A stretch of 64,000 bases of DNA from Shewanella metallivivens (GTDB taxonomy: Bacteria > Pseudomonadota > Gammaproteobacteria > Enterobacterales > Shewanellaceae), in assembly GCF_028750675.1 (NCBI RefSeq), contig NZ_JAQQPZ010000013.1, positions 1,021,753 to 1,085,752 on the forward strand, written 5' to 3'. A program made the translations under genes and the position numbers. Positions 29,391-38,848 of this stretch are shown one piece after another. Each line of letters opens with the position of its first letter. Position 1 is the first letter of the stretch. Below the pieces are notes generated by a model, which worked only from the letters and a program-made list of their open reading frames with translations, was not told the DNA's origin and did not search any database.

Positions 29391-29900
29391 GATTTGCAGT
29401 TGAGACTCAATGTTGGGGGCGGATTGTTGTTGATAAAATTGACCAATTCGTTGACCAAACTGCTGGGCATTGGCGTTTGACATACTGGTGTCTGTATGAC
29501 GTTGTTTTAGGTCAGTTTGCTCTTTAACTGGCGTTGATTGTGATTTGATTTGAATATCTTTGCGTTGCAAGGCTGGTGTGAGATTGGCGAACACTCGAAC
29601 CGTTTGCTTTTGTTGTGTTTGTTGGCGTGCAGGTTGCTGCAACAATGCTTTTGGGTCAACAGACTGTTGTGCTAACCCTTGTTGTTGTCGCTGTGATTGG
29701 TCTTGTTGTTGTTTTTTTTCGGCAACAACATAAGCGGCAGCACGTTCATTTTGCGGATTAAATGAACGTTCTTCATGGCCTTTAGTGGGTTCTTGCGGTG
29801 GAATGATCGGTGGTTTTTGCTGGTTATCCACTCGCGCAAGATCCGTCGCAACATTCGATGTTGCTAGAGGCACTTGCGGATAATGAGTGTTAATGATCAT
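29382..29900 (-). CDS. Glutamine-rich hypothetical protein
   Basis: Not recognised. The 172-aa product is hydrophilic, without signal peptide or TM, and strongly Gln-rich over residues 60-110 (runs such as KKQQQDQSQRQQQG). It has an N-terminal MIINTHYPQVPL and a more ordered-looking C-terminus (ANAQQFGQRIGQFYQQQ). Conserved-looking short motifs at both ends with a disordered middle suggest a real protein. It is convergent with, and overlaps by 9 bp, the 3' end of the LtaS-like gene. ATG 29898-29900 lacks a strong ribosome site. Confidence 0.65.
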   Translation of the reverse strand: MIINTHYPQVPLATSNVATDLARVDNQQKPPIIPPQEPTKGHEERSFNPQNERAAAYVVAEKKQQQDQSQRQQQGLAQQSVDPKALLQQPARQQTQQKQTVRVFANLTPALQRKDIQIKSQSTPVKEQTDLKQRHTDTSMSNANAQQFGQRIGQFYQQQSAPNIESQLQILA

Positions 29901-29964
29901 TGCGGGTCGCTACACCATAAAACCATGGCTAAATTATAGCCAATATAGTGCATTAGCTAAAGCA

Positions 29965-30756
29965 TTATTGCTGATATTTTGTCAGCCAAGGCAATAAATT
30001 GCGCAAAAATTCATCTGGATGTGAAATAAACGGTGCATGAGAAGCCTTGTTGACGATCACATCGGTAATATTGTTTGCTTGGGGCATTTGTTTAATGATG
30101 CGCCGAGGTACTAGCCCATCAAGTTTACCCCAAATTCGCAACCAAGGTTGTTGTAGCTGACTTAACTGGTCGCGCAGGTCAACCTCTTCCAACATCGTTA
30201 ATCCCTGTGCTAATGCCTGTTTGCTAGGCATAGGTTTGCTCAGCACGAGTTGTTTTATTTGGCTAATATCGGCTTTAGCGTTATCACTGCCCATGGCTTG
30301 AATTGCTAAAAAGCGTTCAACTGTGCGCGGCAAGTCGCGATTGAGTTGTGTTGAAAATTGCCTTAATACCGCAGGTAATATCCCAGGCCAAGCAGGTAAA
30401 GCATCGTTAGCCTCTCTGGCCATAAAGCATGGCGATGAGGCGAGGGTGACTAATGCTGAGACTGAGTCTGGGAAATCTATCGCCACTTTAGTGGCAAGCA
30501 ATCCCCCTAAAGACCAGCCTATCCATATGGCATGTTTGGGAAGCTGTTGTGCCAATGCTTGCACCCACTGAGTTATATCACCTTCAATATTAGGGCTTAA
30601 GCCAAAACCCGGCAGGTCAACATAATGCACTCTATACTGGTGTAATGCGTTTTTTAATGGACTGAAAACGGCGTTATTGACCCCCCATCCATGCAGTAGG
30701 ACAATATCTGGCCCTTGGGTACCAACCGTATCGATATGCAGTGCAGGAAAGCTCAC
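29965..30756 (-). CDS. bioH: Pimeloyl-ACP methyl ester esterase BioH
   Basis: Alpha/beta hydrolase, 263 aa, that removes the methyl group from pimeloyl-ACP methyl ester in biotin synthesis. Seen: oxyanion region LLHGWGVNNAVF, nucleophile elbow GWSLGG (Ser near residue 80), Asp in GKLDGLVPR and catalytic His in SHAPFISHP. GTG 30754-30756 is chosen as start because AGAGAG lies just upstream and it gives the E. coli-like length (256); a longer frame begins inside the divergent comF gene. It is divergent from comF with 33 bp between starts, a common order in gammaproteobacteria. Confidence 0.92.
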   Translation of the reverse strand: MSFPALHIDTVGTQGPDIVLLHGWGVNNAVFSPLKNALHQYRVHYVDLPGFGLSPNIEGDITQWVQALAQQLPKHAIWIGWSLGGLLATKVAIDFPDSVSALVTLASSPCFMAREANDALPAWPGILPAVLRQFSTQLNRDLPRTVERFLAIQAMGSDNAKADISQIKQLVLSKPMPSKQALAQGLTMLEEVDLRDQLSQLQQPWLRIWGKLDGLVPRRIIKQMPQANNITDVIVNKASHAPFISHPDEFLRNLLPWLTKYQQ

Positions 30757-30789
30757 ATTAATCTCTCTTTTTAATGGAATGAATAGCCT

Positions 30790-31596
30790 ATGTCTGTAAC
30801 TGTATTTAAACGTAAGATGAGTGGCTTGGTGAAGCACAGTAAATCTGTTTATCAGTTTGCAAGTGTGGCATTGCTCAGCAGTTTACCCAACCGTTGCCAG
30901 CTGTGCCAGCACCGAATTGAGCAGCTTGATTATCAACAGTTATTCCCTAACCAGGTGTTGAGTGGTATTTGTCAGGTGTGCTTGGCAGCAAGTTTGTATC
31001 AACATGAAGTGTGTTTAGGCTGTGGCTGTGAAATTCCTTTGTTGCAAGCTTATTGCGGAAAATGCTTAAAGCACACGCCGATGTTGGTGGTGGCACCGTG
31101 CAGTTATCATCAGGGGTTGGGGCCGTTGATTGCGGCCATTAAATATCAGCAACAATGCGCTCCGCTAAATGCGATTACCCAGCAGCTGGCCACGCGAATA
31201 TCCCAGTTAATTGAACACAAACTCATTCGTGCACCGCAAGTGTTAGTTCCTGTTCCTTTGCATCCTAATCGCTTGCGTCAGCGCGGGTTTAATCAAGCTT
31301 GGTTGATTGCGCATCGGCTAAGCCAGTTATTAGATATTCCATTGGATGACACCAGTTTAACTAGGGTTGTTGATACTGTTCCCCAAGCCGATTTGTCGGG
31401 TAAGCAGCGCCGTGAAAACTGTCATAATGCCTTTAAACTGAGCGACAATGTGTCGTATCAGAGAGTAGCCCTAATCGATGATGTGGTCACAACGGGTACC
31501 ACAGTCGATGAAATAGCGAGGTTATTTAGCCAACAATATATTTATGTGCAAACTTGGTGTTTAGCTCGCGCGGAAGCACCGGGATTATTAGATTAA
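30790..31596 (+). CDS. ComF/GntX family phosphoribosyltransferase-like protein
   Basis: Cytoplasmic ComF family protein, 268 aa. The N-terminal part has two Cys pairs typical of the double zinc finger (CQLCQH, GICQVCL, CLGCGCEIP, CGKCL). The C-terminal phosphoribosyltransferase domain has PVPLHPNRLRQRGFNQAWLIA and the PRPP loop VALIDDVVTTGTT. E. coli GntX/ComF takes part in use of extracellular DNA, and ComF of naturally competent species in DNA uptake. The first ATG (30790) lacks a good ribosome site; an internal ATG 13 codons on is possible. Confidence 0.9.
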   Translation: MSVTVFKRKMSGLVKHSKSVYQFASVALLSSLPNRCQLCQHRIEQLDYQQLFPNQVLSGICQVCLAASLYQHEVCLGCGCEIPLLQAYCGKCLKHTPMLVVAPCSYHQGLGPLIAAIKYQQQCAPLNAITQQLATRISQLIEHKLIRAPQVLVPVPLHPNRLRQRGFNQAWLIAHRLSQLLDIPLDDTSLTRVVDTVPQADLSGKQRRENCHNAFKLSDNVSYQRVALIDDVVTTGTTVDEIARLFSQQYIYVQTWCLARAEAPGLLD

Positions 31597-31779
31597 TTCG
31601 ATTTGAGTAATAACAATAATATTTAACAACTAAAACAATTGATTAGTTATTTGGTTGCGGTGTGCTTTCGATGTTATGGGGCGCTTAGTAATGTAAAAAA
31701 ACTTTGCACTGGATCATTTTTTCAAGATCAAATCATCCAGAGACTACAAAGCAAATCCAAGTCAGAGTATCATGTATCT

Positions 31780-31804
31780 AATTCTTACTAAATTACTCAG
31801 GTAT
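31780..31804 (+). promoter_or_regulatory. Predicted IscR type 1 site upstream of nfuA
   Basis: The 25-bp segment matches the published type 1 IscR consensus (ATASYYGACTRWWWYAGTCRRSTAT) at 20 of 25 positions, including all of ACTRWWWYA except none lost before the centre and CRRSTAT at the end. It lies 22 bp before the nfuA ATG, so repression by [2Fe-2S]-IscR is plausible. Confidence 0.5.
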
Positions 31805-31825
31805 ACCCCGAGGGAGCAGGTTTTC

Positions 31826-32404
31826 ATGATCACCATTTCCGATACAGCTCAGGCCCATTTCGTTAAATTATTGGCCGATCAGCCAGAAGGCACACACATT
31901 CGTGTTTTTGTTATCAGCCCAGGCACAGCGCAAGCTGAGTGTGGTGTGTCTTACTGCCCACCAGATGCGGTAGAAGCGGACGATATTGAGTTACCATTTA
32001 ATGGTTTTAGTGCCATGGTTGATGAAAAAAGCGCACCATTTTTAGATGATGCCAGCATTGATTTCGTGACAGACCAATTAGGTTCACAATTAACCTTAAA
32101 AGCACCAAACGCTAAAATGCGTAAAGTGGCCAGTGATGCGCCGTTGGTTGAACGTATTGAATATATTATTCAATCAGAAATTAACCCACAATTAGCCAGC
32201 CACGGCGGTAACATTATGTTGGTCGAAATTACCGACGATGGTGTTGCTGTGCTGCAGTTTGGCGGTGGATGTAACGGTTGTTCACAAGTTGATATCACCC
32301 TAAAAGATGGTATCGAAAAGCAGTTACTTGATATGTTCCCTGGTGAGTTAACAGGCGTACGTGACGTGACGGATCACCAACATGGTGAGCATTCTTACGC
32401 TTAA
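31826..32404 (+). CDS. nfuA: Fe-S biogenesis protein NfuA
   Basis: Fe-S carrier, 192 aa (E. coli 191). The N-terminal degenerate A-type domain ([16 protein letters not shown] to about residue 95) lacks the three Cys of true A-type carriers, and the C-terminal Nfu domain has the cluster-binding CxxC in [12 protein letters not shown]. The start is ATG 31826, which matches the E. coli N-terminus; upstream in-frame codons run through the predicted IscR site. It supplies [4Fe-4S] clusters under stress or iron shortage. Monocistronic, ending at a strong terminator. Confidence 0.96.
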   Translation: MITISDTAQAHFVKLLADQPEGTHIRVFVISPGTAQAECGVSYCPPDAVEADDIELPFNGFSAMVDEKSAPFLDDASIDFVTDQLGSQLTLKAPNAKMRKVASDAPLVERIEYIIQSEINPQLASHGGNIMLVEITDDGVAVLQFGGGCNGCSQVDITLKDGIEKQLLDMFPGELTGVRDVTDHQHGEHSYA

Positions 32405-32425
32405 TAGCGTTGAATGTAAGCCAAT

Positions 32426-32453
32426 AAAAACGCGACTTTTGAGTCGCGTTTTT
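32426..32453. terminator. Bidirectional terminator between nfuA and the FKBP gene
   Basis: Perfect 12-bp stem aaaaacgcgact / agtcgcgttttt with loop tttg; A and T runs on both sides serve both convergent genes. Confidence 0.92.
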
Positions 32454-32460
32454 AGTTTAA

Positions 32461-32790
32461 TTAATCGTCTCGGGTGAGCACTTCAAGTAACTCGATTTCA
32501 AAAAACAAATCTGAATTAGCCGGAATACGATCGCCAATTTGTCGCTCGCCGTAAGCAAGGTGCGCCGGTACGGATAACTGTCGCTTACCGCCAACATTCA
32601 TACCGATAATGCCCTGATCCCAGCCTTTAATGACTCGGCCAGTACCAATAACGCATTGAAAGGCATCAGATGCATCAAACTGTGTTCCATCGGCTAGGCA
32701 TCCACTATAGCGAGTCGTTATCAGTGCGCCTTTTACTGCGGTTTTGCCCGTGCCGACTTCAAGGTCAGTTATAATCAATTCTTGGGTCAT
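32461..32790 (-). CDS. FKBP-type peptidyl-prolyl isomerase
   Basis: Single-domain FKBP, 109 aa, without signal peptide, so cytoplasmic. Fold landmarks: VGTGKTAVKGALITTRYSG, FDASD, the active-site stretch VIGTGRVIKGWDQGIIGMNVGGKRQL, AYGERQIGDRIPANSDLFFEIELL. It catalyses cis-trans isomerisation of Xaa-Pro bonds in protein folding. AGAGGA lies 5 nt before the ATG. It is convergent with nfuA. Confidence 0.93.
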   Translation of the reverse strand: MTQELIITDLEVGTGKTAVKGALITTRYSGCLADGTQFDASDAFQCVIGTGRVIKGWDQGIIGMNVGGKRQLSVPAHLAYGERQIGDRIPANSDLFFEIELLEVLTRDD

Positions 32791-32837
32791 TGTTTCCTCT
32801 ACTATTCTTGAGCCTGTTGGCCTGTAAAAATGTGCGG

Positions 32838-34772
32838 CTATTTTACCCCAAGATTGGCCGCCAAGAAGCGCTCTATTTCAATAAATGTGGTTAGGCGGTG
32901 TTCATTGTTACTGAGATGATGATCGCCATTTTCTAATTCAACGTATTTAACGGATTTATGTAAATCGTTGAGTGTGTCGTACATTGCTTCGCTGTGTCGC
33001 GCTCCTACGACTCTGTCTTTAGTGCCGTGTATCAGTAATACTGGTACTTTGATATTGGCAGCCTTACTGATTGGCGAGCGTTGATATAAATCATCATAAT
33101 CATCACCAATTTGTTTTTTAACAATTTTACTGTTGTCGTATCCGCGTGATGATTTAACTAAATATTCAAGGTCTGTCACACCTGCTACGCTAATGGCACA
33201 TCGATACAAATCAGGTGTTTTAGCTACCCCCATTAATGCCGCATAGCCACCATAACTGGCGCCTACAATGCACATACGTTTAGGGTCTGTAATACCTTGT
33301 TCAATAAGCCAGTGAGCGCCATCTTCAACGTCATTTTGCATTTCAAGGCCCCAGTTTTTTAGCCCTGAGCTCATAAACTGATAACCATACCCAGCAGACC
33401 CACGAAAGTTCATTTGCAAGACGGCATAGCCGCGATTTGCGAAAAACTGCGCCCAATAATCAAATGAGGTTGAGTCGTAAGAGATTGGGCCACCATGCGG
33501 GAAAATAATGGTTGGGAGGTGTTTGGCTTCTGTGTTTTTGGGTGTGGTTAAAAACGCTTCGATAGCCAAACCATCACGGGCGTTGTAATTCACTTTTTTA
33601 GGTTGAGATAAGACCTCTGGCGGCAATTGGCTATAGCGGTAAGCTATTGGGTAAAGCTCTCCTTTGTCCCGGTCGCCATAAAAGTAGGTGCCAGATTCAA
33701 TGGGGCCTGTGCTATAAACGAGGTAACGACGCTCATCATCGCTGAGTTGATTGATGACATTATGTGACTCTGGCAATACTTGGTTTAATCCATTATTGAG
33801 CTTGATGTAGTCTTGATCCCAAAATAAGAATTCACCTTCAATATTGGTATCAATACCGATGACTTTTTGTTTTAAAGTGGAATAAATGAGCTGACCTTCG
33901 ACATCATAATTCTCGTTTTGATATACCAATTCTTTGGTGAGATCTGGGTCGGTTAAATTCACTTTAAAAATGGCTTTTAAGCCTTGATGATAAGCACTGA
34001 CGTAAAGGATATTTGGGTCATGGTCAAAGCCCATAGGCCAAATGGCGTTTTCATCTAAGGCTTCAAACTCCCATAATAAGCGCAGGTCGCCATCGGCTTT
34101 TTGTTGTTCATAAATACGGTAGCTTGTATCGTCGCGATAAATACCAATTCGTATCTGATTTTGTCTATCGGTTACCCAATCTTCAATGTATTTTTGTGCG
34201 TGTTGTTTTATTTTGACTCCACCGCTTTCTAAGCTGACTTTAATCACGCTTTCATATTGTGCTTGTGAACCTAAGCCACTTATTTGCATAAGAATATGCT
34301 CAGGGTCTTTATCAAGATAATCTACAATAGACGATTGTATTTGTGGCACAAATAGAAAGCGGGAAAAGGTCCGCTTAGAAAATACACTAGAGGTTTTATT
34401 GTCGCTTAAGCTGTATTTCATTAAGCGCGTTTCTGTTGTGGGCACACCACGTCGGGTGGCGGGGTATTTTGCTTTGATTAAGACTATATCGTTGTTTGCC
34501 CAGGTGAGCGACAAGATGACAAACTTTTGATTGTCAGTTTGAACGGGAAAAATGTCTTTATTGGTTTTTATGTCACGAATGTTCAATATTTGCCCGTCGA
34601 GTGTGTCACTGTGAACTCTAATTAACGACGCGACTTTTGAACCATCAGGCGATAAGGTCACAAAGCGTACATCAGGCAGGTTAGCAAAAGCATCGACAGG
34701 CAGGGGATTGGCTAGAGTCATATTTGAGAGTTGCGCAAATATAATGGCGATGAACCATAAAATCCATTTCAT
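32838..34772 (-). CDS. S9-family prolyl oligopeptidase/acylaminoacyl peptidase
   Basis: Secreted serine peptidase, 644 aa. A signal peptide (MKWILWFIAIIFAQLSNMTLA) precedes a beta-propeller-like N-terminal region with repeats of the PDGSKVAS and WANNDIVLIKAK type. The C-terminal alpha/beta hydrolase domain (from about residue 395) has FPHGGPISYDSTSFDYW, nucleophile GASYGGYAAL, Asp near HGTKDRVVG and His in ENGDHHLS. It likely degrades peptides in the periplasm. Monocistronic, downstream of the MATE gene in the same direction. Confidence 0.9.
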   Translation of the reverse strand: MKWILWFIAIIFAQLSNMTLANPLPVDAFANLPDVRFVTLSPDGSKVASLIRVHSDTLDGQILNIRDIKTNKDIFPVQTDNQKFVILSLTWANNDIVLIKAKYPATRRGVPTTETRLMKYSLSDNKTSSVFSKRTFSRFLFVPQIQSSIVDYLDKDPEHILMQISGLGSQAQYESVIKVSLESGGVKIKQHAQKYIEDWVTDRQNQIRIGIYRDDTSYRIYEQQKADGDLRLLWEFEALDENAIWPMGFDHDPNILYVSAYHQGLKAIFKVNLTDPDLTKELVYQNENYDVEGQLIYSTLKQKVIGIDTNIEGEFLFWDQDYIKLNNGLNQVLPESHNVINQLSDDERRYLVYSTGPIESGTYFYGDRDKGELYPIAYRYSQLPPEVLSQPKKVNYNARDGLAIEAFLTTPKNTEAKHLPTIIFPHGGPISYDSTSFDYWAQFFANRGYAVLQMNFRGSAGYGYQFMSSGLKNWGLEMQNDVEDGAHWLIEQGITDPKRMCIVGASYGGYAALMGVAKTPDLYRCAISVAGVTDLEYLVKSSRGYDNSKIVKKQIGDDYDDLYQRSPISKAANIKVPVLLIHGTKDRVVGARHSEAMYDTLNDLHKSVKYVELENGDHHLSNNEHRLTTFIEIERFLAANLGVK

Positions 34773-34841
34773 TAAAAATCCGTTTTAAAAAAGTAATATA
34801 GTCAGTATGTTATATGTATGTATCATCGCCTTCAATGATTA

Positions 34842-36185
34842 TTATGCAGTAGCCAATTTATCTCTAAGCTTATAAACATAGTGCCAGCCTAATGTCACAC
34901 TGCGGCACAGCATAAAGACTGACATTGCCGCCCACAAGCTGTGATTTCCCCATGCTTGCAATAGGTACCAGCATGGAAAATACACTCCAAAGGTGGCAAT
35001 AATCATACTGTTACGCATAACCTGACCTTGGGCAGCACCGATATAAACACCGTCAAATAGATAACAGCCAAATGCTAAAATGGGCATGAATATCAGCCAA
35101 ACAAGATATTGGTTTGCAGCTTGTTGCACGGTTTCTACATTGGTGAGCAATTGGATGATCCCACTACCAGCGCCCCAAAATAACAGGCTAAATAACACGG
35201 CAATGGCGGCCGACCAATAAAAGGCAAGTTGCACGCTGTCGTGCAGTAACGATTGGTTTTTTTGTCCAAAAGCGCGGCCTACCTCTGCTTCGGCGTAATA
35301 GGCAATGCCGTCGAGGGCATAAGAGATCAACATTAATAAATTAAGTAATACCGCATTAGCCGCAATGATGTTGTCGCCTAATCCTGCGCCATGGAAGGTC
35401 ATAAAGCTAAATGCGGCTTGCAGGCATAAACTGCGAATAAAAATATCACGATTTAACGACAATAAACGGCCATAACCGCGCAGGGTTAATTGGCTAAAAC
35501 AATGCTTTAAATTAAAGTCGCCCATTTTAGTCAGTTGGCGGTTAACCATAATTAAAGCAACAGAGAACGCGCAAATATCGGCAATCACTGAGGCTAACGC
35601 TGCACCTTGGACATCCCATTTAAAGCCGATCACAAAAACCACATCGAGAATAATATTGGCGCAATTGGCAATGATCAGTTGCCACATGGCAGCTTTAGGC
35701 GCTTGGCGCCCTAATAACCAACCAAGTAATACTAGGTTAACTAGGGCAAAAGGTAATGACCAAATACGAATATCGACATATTGTCGGCAGTAAAGTACGA
35801 CTTGTTCACTGGCATCACTGAGACTTAATGCAAAGTTTACAATAGGAGATTGCAATATAACGCAGGCAAAACCTAGTGTTAATGCTAAGATACAACCTTG
35901 TAACAGTAATTGTTGCTGAGTTATTTTATCGTCTGCACCATAGGCTTGGGCTACAAGACCTGTGGTCGACATACGTAAAAAACCAAGTAACCAAATCATT
36001 AGGGTAATAATGGTGCTACCAAGCGCTACACCACCAAGGTAATAAGCTTGGCCTAAATGACCTATCACTGCGGTATCAACTAATCCTAAAAGTGGAATAG
36101 TGATATTTGACAGTATCATAGGTGTCGCTAATGCCAATAATTGACGATGCTTATGATGATTTAATAGTAAAGCGCTAACTGACAT
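34842..36185 (-). CDS. dinF: MATE-family efflux transporter DinF
   Basis: Twelve-TM multidrug/oxidant extrusion pump, 447 aa. It aligns along its length with E. coli DinF: LATPMILSNITIPLLGLVDTAVIGHLGQ at the N-terminus, LGFLRMSTTGLVAQAYGA, VNLVLLGWLLG, ALDGIAYYAEAEVGRAFG and CYLFDGVYIGAAQG. In E. coli dinF is behind lexA; here lexA is 11 kb away and paired with sulA, and I see no LexA box at this gene. Its ATG is only 14 bp from that of the divergent deacetylase. Confidence 0.92.
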   Translation of the reverse strand: MSVSALLLNHHKHRQLLALATPMILSNITIPLLGLVDTAVIGHLGQAYYLGGVALGSTIITLMIWLLGFLRMSTTGLVAQAYGADDKITQQQLLLQGCILALTLGFACVILQSPIVNFALSLSDASEQVVLYCRQYVDIRIWSLPFALVNLVLLGWLLGRQAPKAAMWQLIIANCANIILDVVFVIGFKWDVQGAALASVIADICAFSVALIMVNRQLTKMGDFNLKHCFSQLTLRGYGRLLSLNRDIFIRSLCLQAAFSFMTFHGAGLGDNIIAANAVLLNLLMLISYALDGIAYYAEAEVGRAFGQKNQSLLHDSVQLAFYWSAAIAVLFSLLFWGAGSGIIQLLTNVETVQQAANQYLVWLIFMPILAFGCYLFDGVYIGAAQGQVMRNSMIIATFGVYFPCWYLLQAWGNHSLWAAMSVFMLCRSVTLGWHYVYKLRDKLATA

Positions 36186-36199
36186 AGGTATGGGTAATC

Positions 36200-37258
36200 A
36201 TGGTTAAAAAAATCGTTTTAGGTTTAATGGTTGTCTGTTGTAGTTTGTTGCACCATCACGCGCATGCGGTGGTGATTTTACAGTATCATCATGTTTCTAA
36301 CAGTACGCCCGCGAGTACCAGTGTGACTCCAGAACAGTTTGCTGAACAGATGCAATATTTAGCAGAAAACAACTTTACGGTGATGCCGTTAACGGATGCC
36401 GTTGATGCCATCAAGAATAACACGTCAATTGCCAATAACAGTATTGTGATCACCTTCGATGATGGTTATCAAAGTATTATTCAAAATGCTGCGCCCATTT
36501 TAGCATCGCATAACTTCCCTTTTACTGTATTTGTCTCGCCGGCCCCAATTATTGCAGGCTATGATGGGATGATGAGTTGGCAAGACATCAAAGCGCTAGC
36601 CGAACAAGGTGCAACGATTGCTAACCACAGTTGGGGGCATGAACATTTAATCCGCCGTTTACCCAAAGAAACCGCCTCACAGTGGCATGATCGAGTTGAA
36701 AATAATATTTTATCAACCGAGGCTGAGTTGCTAAAGCACACGGGACAAAGCGTGAAGTTTCTTGCTTATCCGTATGGTGAGTATACTGCCGCGCTTGAGG
36801 CCATTTTAGTTAAACATGGCTTTGTGGGCTTTGGACAGCAATCTGGTGCAGCAGGTGAGTATTCATCCATTACCGCGTTACCTCGTTTTCCGGTGGCGAA
36901 TGCCTACGCCGATTTATCGAGCTTAACCGTTAAGTTTTCAAGCTTGCCTATGCCGGTAGTAAAGCAAAATATTAGCGAACCGGTATTGAAGTCCGGTCAA
37001 TTTAGACCCAAGTTGGTGATTACCTTAGATACTAGAGATTTATATCCACACCAGTTGATGTGTTTTATCCAAGGGCAAGGGGCTAAAAAGCCGATTTGGT
37101 TAAGTGAGGATACCTTTAGTATTCAGGCTCCTGCTGATATGGCGCCAGGTCGTTCACGCTATAATTGCACTGTACCGAGTAAAACCCGTACGGGTTATTA
37201 TTGGTTTTCGCAAATGTGGATTAGGCCAAAAGATGACGGTAAGTGGCCACAAGAATAA
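36200..37258 (+). CDS. Secreted polysaccharide deacetylase (NodB domain)
   Basis: CE4-type deacetylase, 352 aa, with a signal peptide (MVKKIVLGLMVVCCSLLHHHAHA). The NodB domain (about residues 25-220) has the metal-binding Asp pair ITFDDGYQ, the His motif HSWGHEHL and LAYPYGEYT, resembling the PgaB/IcaB group that deacetylates poly-N-acetylglucosamine. The C-terminal 130 residues (from KPKLVITLDTRDLYPHQLMC) form an uncharacterised beta-rich domain ending in an aromatic strand YYWFSQMWIR. No exopolysaccharide synthase is nearby. GGGTAATC precedes the ATG. Convergent with the cox locus. Confidence 0.87.
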   Translation: MVKKIVLGLMVVCCSLLHHHAHAVVILQYHHVSNSTPASTSVTPEQFAEQMQYLAENNFTVMPLTDAVDAIKNNTSIANNSIVITFDDGYQSIIQNAAPILASHNFPFTVFVSPAPIIAGYDGMMSWQDIKALAEQGATIANHSWGHEHLIRRLPKETASQWHDRVENNILSTEAELLKHTGQSVKFLAYPYGEYTAALEAILVKHGFVGFGQQSGAAGEYSSITALPRFPVANAYADLSSLTVKFSSLPMPVVKQNISEPVLKSGQFRPKLVITLDTRDLYPHQLMCFIQGQGAKKPIWLSEDTFSIQAPADMAPGRSRYNCTVPSKTRTGYYWFSQMWIRPKDDGKWPQE

Positions 37259-37289
37259 ACGCCATTGCGGTCAGGTAAATTTTCCTATT

Positions 37290-37913
37290 CTAGTGCCAGG
37301 CGCTAACAATTTTATTCACATCGCTTATCAGTTCACTGTTAATAATTTGCGGCAGTTGTCCTGGTGTCGGTTTGGTTTTAAACACGGCGGTTTTCTCGCC
37401 TCGTGGTGATACCAACACATACGATGCACTGTGGTCTACCTGATAGTCACTGTCTTCGCCTACCATGGCATATACAAAACCTAAGTCACGACTAAACGGA
37501 AATAATGCTTTGTGATCTGCACTGACGGCTTTAAATTCTTTATTGAAAAAGTTGATGTAATCGAGCCGTTTAATTTGCGTGTCTCGCTCAGGGTCGGCTG
37601 ACACAAACACAACTTGAAAAGTCTCGGATATTTTTTGTAATTTAGGGTATGCCGCTGCGAGTTTGTTCAACGTCGTAGGGCATACATCAGGACAAGCAGT
37701 ATAGCCAATAAAAAACAAACTCCATTTCCCTTGCAATGACTGGTTAGTAAATTGATTACCGTATTGATCGGCAAGGGTAAAAGGCGCTAATGCTCTGGGT
37801 TGATCAAATACATAGCTTGTGGCCAAATCAAGCGGCCGTGGTTGGATCATTTGATAAGTCATAACACCAGCAACTAGCAATACCAGCACTCCAACAGCAA
37901 TAAGTTTTTTCAA
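37290..37913 (-). CDS. SCO1/SenC copper chaperone
   Basis: Membrane-anchored thioredoxin-fold protein, 207 aa, that delivers copper or electrons to the CuA site of cytochrome c oxidase subunit II. N-terminal TM anchor (LIAVGVLVLLVAGVMTYQMI), copper ligands in CPDVC (YTACPDVCPTTLN) and the distal His in DYQVDHSASYVLV. The start is TTG 37911-37913 with AAAGGA 8 nt upstream; a longer frame would run into ctaB. Last gene of the cox locus. Confidence 0.92.
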   Translation of the reverse strand: MKKLIAVGVLVLLVAGVMTYQMIQPRPLDLATSYVFDQPRALAPFTLADQYGNQFTNQSLQGKWSLFFIGYTACPDVCPTTLNKLAAAYPKLQKISETFQVVFVSADPERDTQIKRLDYINFFNKEFKAVSADHKALFPFSRDLGFVYAMVGEDSDYQVDHSASYVLVSPRGEKTAVFKTKPTPGQLPQIINSELISDVNKIVSAWH

Positions 37914-37926
37914 TGCAAAATCCTTT

Positions 37927-38835
37927 CTATGCAACCCAAAAATAATGATCGACCAACAGCACAATAAATAACACCATCAAATGGTAGATAGAAAAGGTAA
38001 ATACCTTCATCGCTAAACCAGGATAGTCATGGTATTTAAGTTGCCAAGCTTTATAAATAAATCCGCAACTGAGCATTGTTGAACCGACTAAATATACGGG
38101 GCCACACATGCCAACTAATACTGGCAATAAGCAGGCAATGGTCAACAAAATGGTGTAAAGCAAAATACAAGTTTTAGTAAATTCTACTCCATGGGTGACG
38201 GGGAGCATAGGAATGTCGACTTTGGCGTACTCTTTACGGCGATGTATCGCTAAGGCCCAAAAGTGCGGTGGAGTCCAGGTAAAGATAATAATTACTAACA
38301 GTAATGCGTAGCCATGTAATTCGTTAGTGACGGCTGTCCAACCGAGTAGCGGTGGCATTGCACCTGCTAATCCGCCAATCACAATATTTTGCGAGGTCGC
38401 ACGCTTAAGATAAGCGGTATAAACGAGGGCGTAACCAATAAGGCTAGCAAAGGTGAGCCAAGCGGTGAGTGGATTAACCAGGGTATACAATATCACAAAG
38501 CCAATTAGTCCTAACATTACGGCAAACACCGCGGCTTTGGTGGTTGATACTTTACCTTTTGGGAGTGGTCTATTGTAGGTCCGCGCCATTAAACCATCAA
38601 TTTTCCGGTCGATTAAATGGTTAAAAGCTGCAGCTGCACCGGCCATCATTGCAATGCCAGCCATCCCTGCGACTAGTGGCTGTAACGGAACAATACCTGG
38701 CACGGCTAAGCACATGCCAACCAGAACGGTTAGCAACATTAGGGCAACCACTTTAGGTTTGGTCATTTCAAAATAGGCACGCCAAGACAGAGACAGTTTG
38801 TGTTGTGGCTGGCTTAGGGTAAGAGGTTTTGGCAT
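37927..38835 (-). CDS. ctaB: Protohaem IX farnesyltransferase (haem O synthase), cox-linked
   Basis: Second haem O synthase of the window, 302 aa. UbiA-type motifs: [24 protein letters not shown] with the Asp motif and [24 protein letters not shown]. About nine TMs. Here it works with CtaA next door to make haem A for the cytochrome c oxidase. The start is ATG 38833-38835 with GAGGA upstream. It is clearly diverged from the cyo-linked copy at 8407-9318, which argues for old paralogues or transfer rather than recent duplication. Confidence 0.94.
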   Translation of the reverse strand: MPKPLTLSQPQHKLSLSWRAYFEMTKPKVVALMLLTVLVGMCLAVPGIVPLQPLVAGMAGIAMMAGAAAAFNHLIDRKIDGLMARTYNRPLPKGKVSTTKAAVFAVMLGLIGFVILYTLVNPLTAWLTFASLIGYALVYTAYLKRATSQNIVIGGLAGAMPPLLGWTAVTNELHGYALLLVIIIFTWTPPHFWALAIHRRKEYAKVDIPMLPVTHGVEFTKTCILLYTILLTIACLLPVLVGMCGPVYLVGSTMLSCGFIYKAWQLKYHDYPGLAMKVFTFSIYHLMVLFIVLLVDHYFWVA

Positions 38836-38848
38836 GGTCAATCCTCGC

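Noticed and set aside
31710..31745. CTGGAT...ATCCAG inverted repeat upstream of nfuA as a riboswitch or terminator
   Set aside because: Only 6-bp arms with a loop of over 20 nt and no T run; could be chance.
34842..36200. dinF as an SOS gene
   Set aside because: No CTGT-N8-ACAG box found near its start, unlike lexA-sulA.
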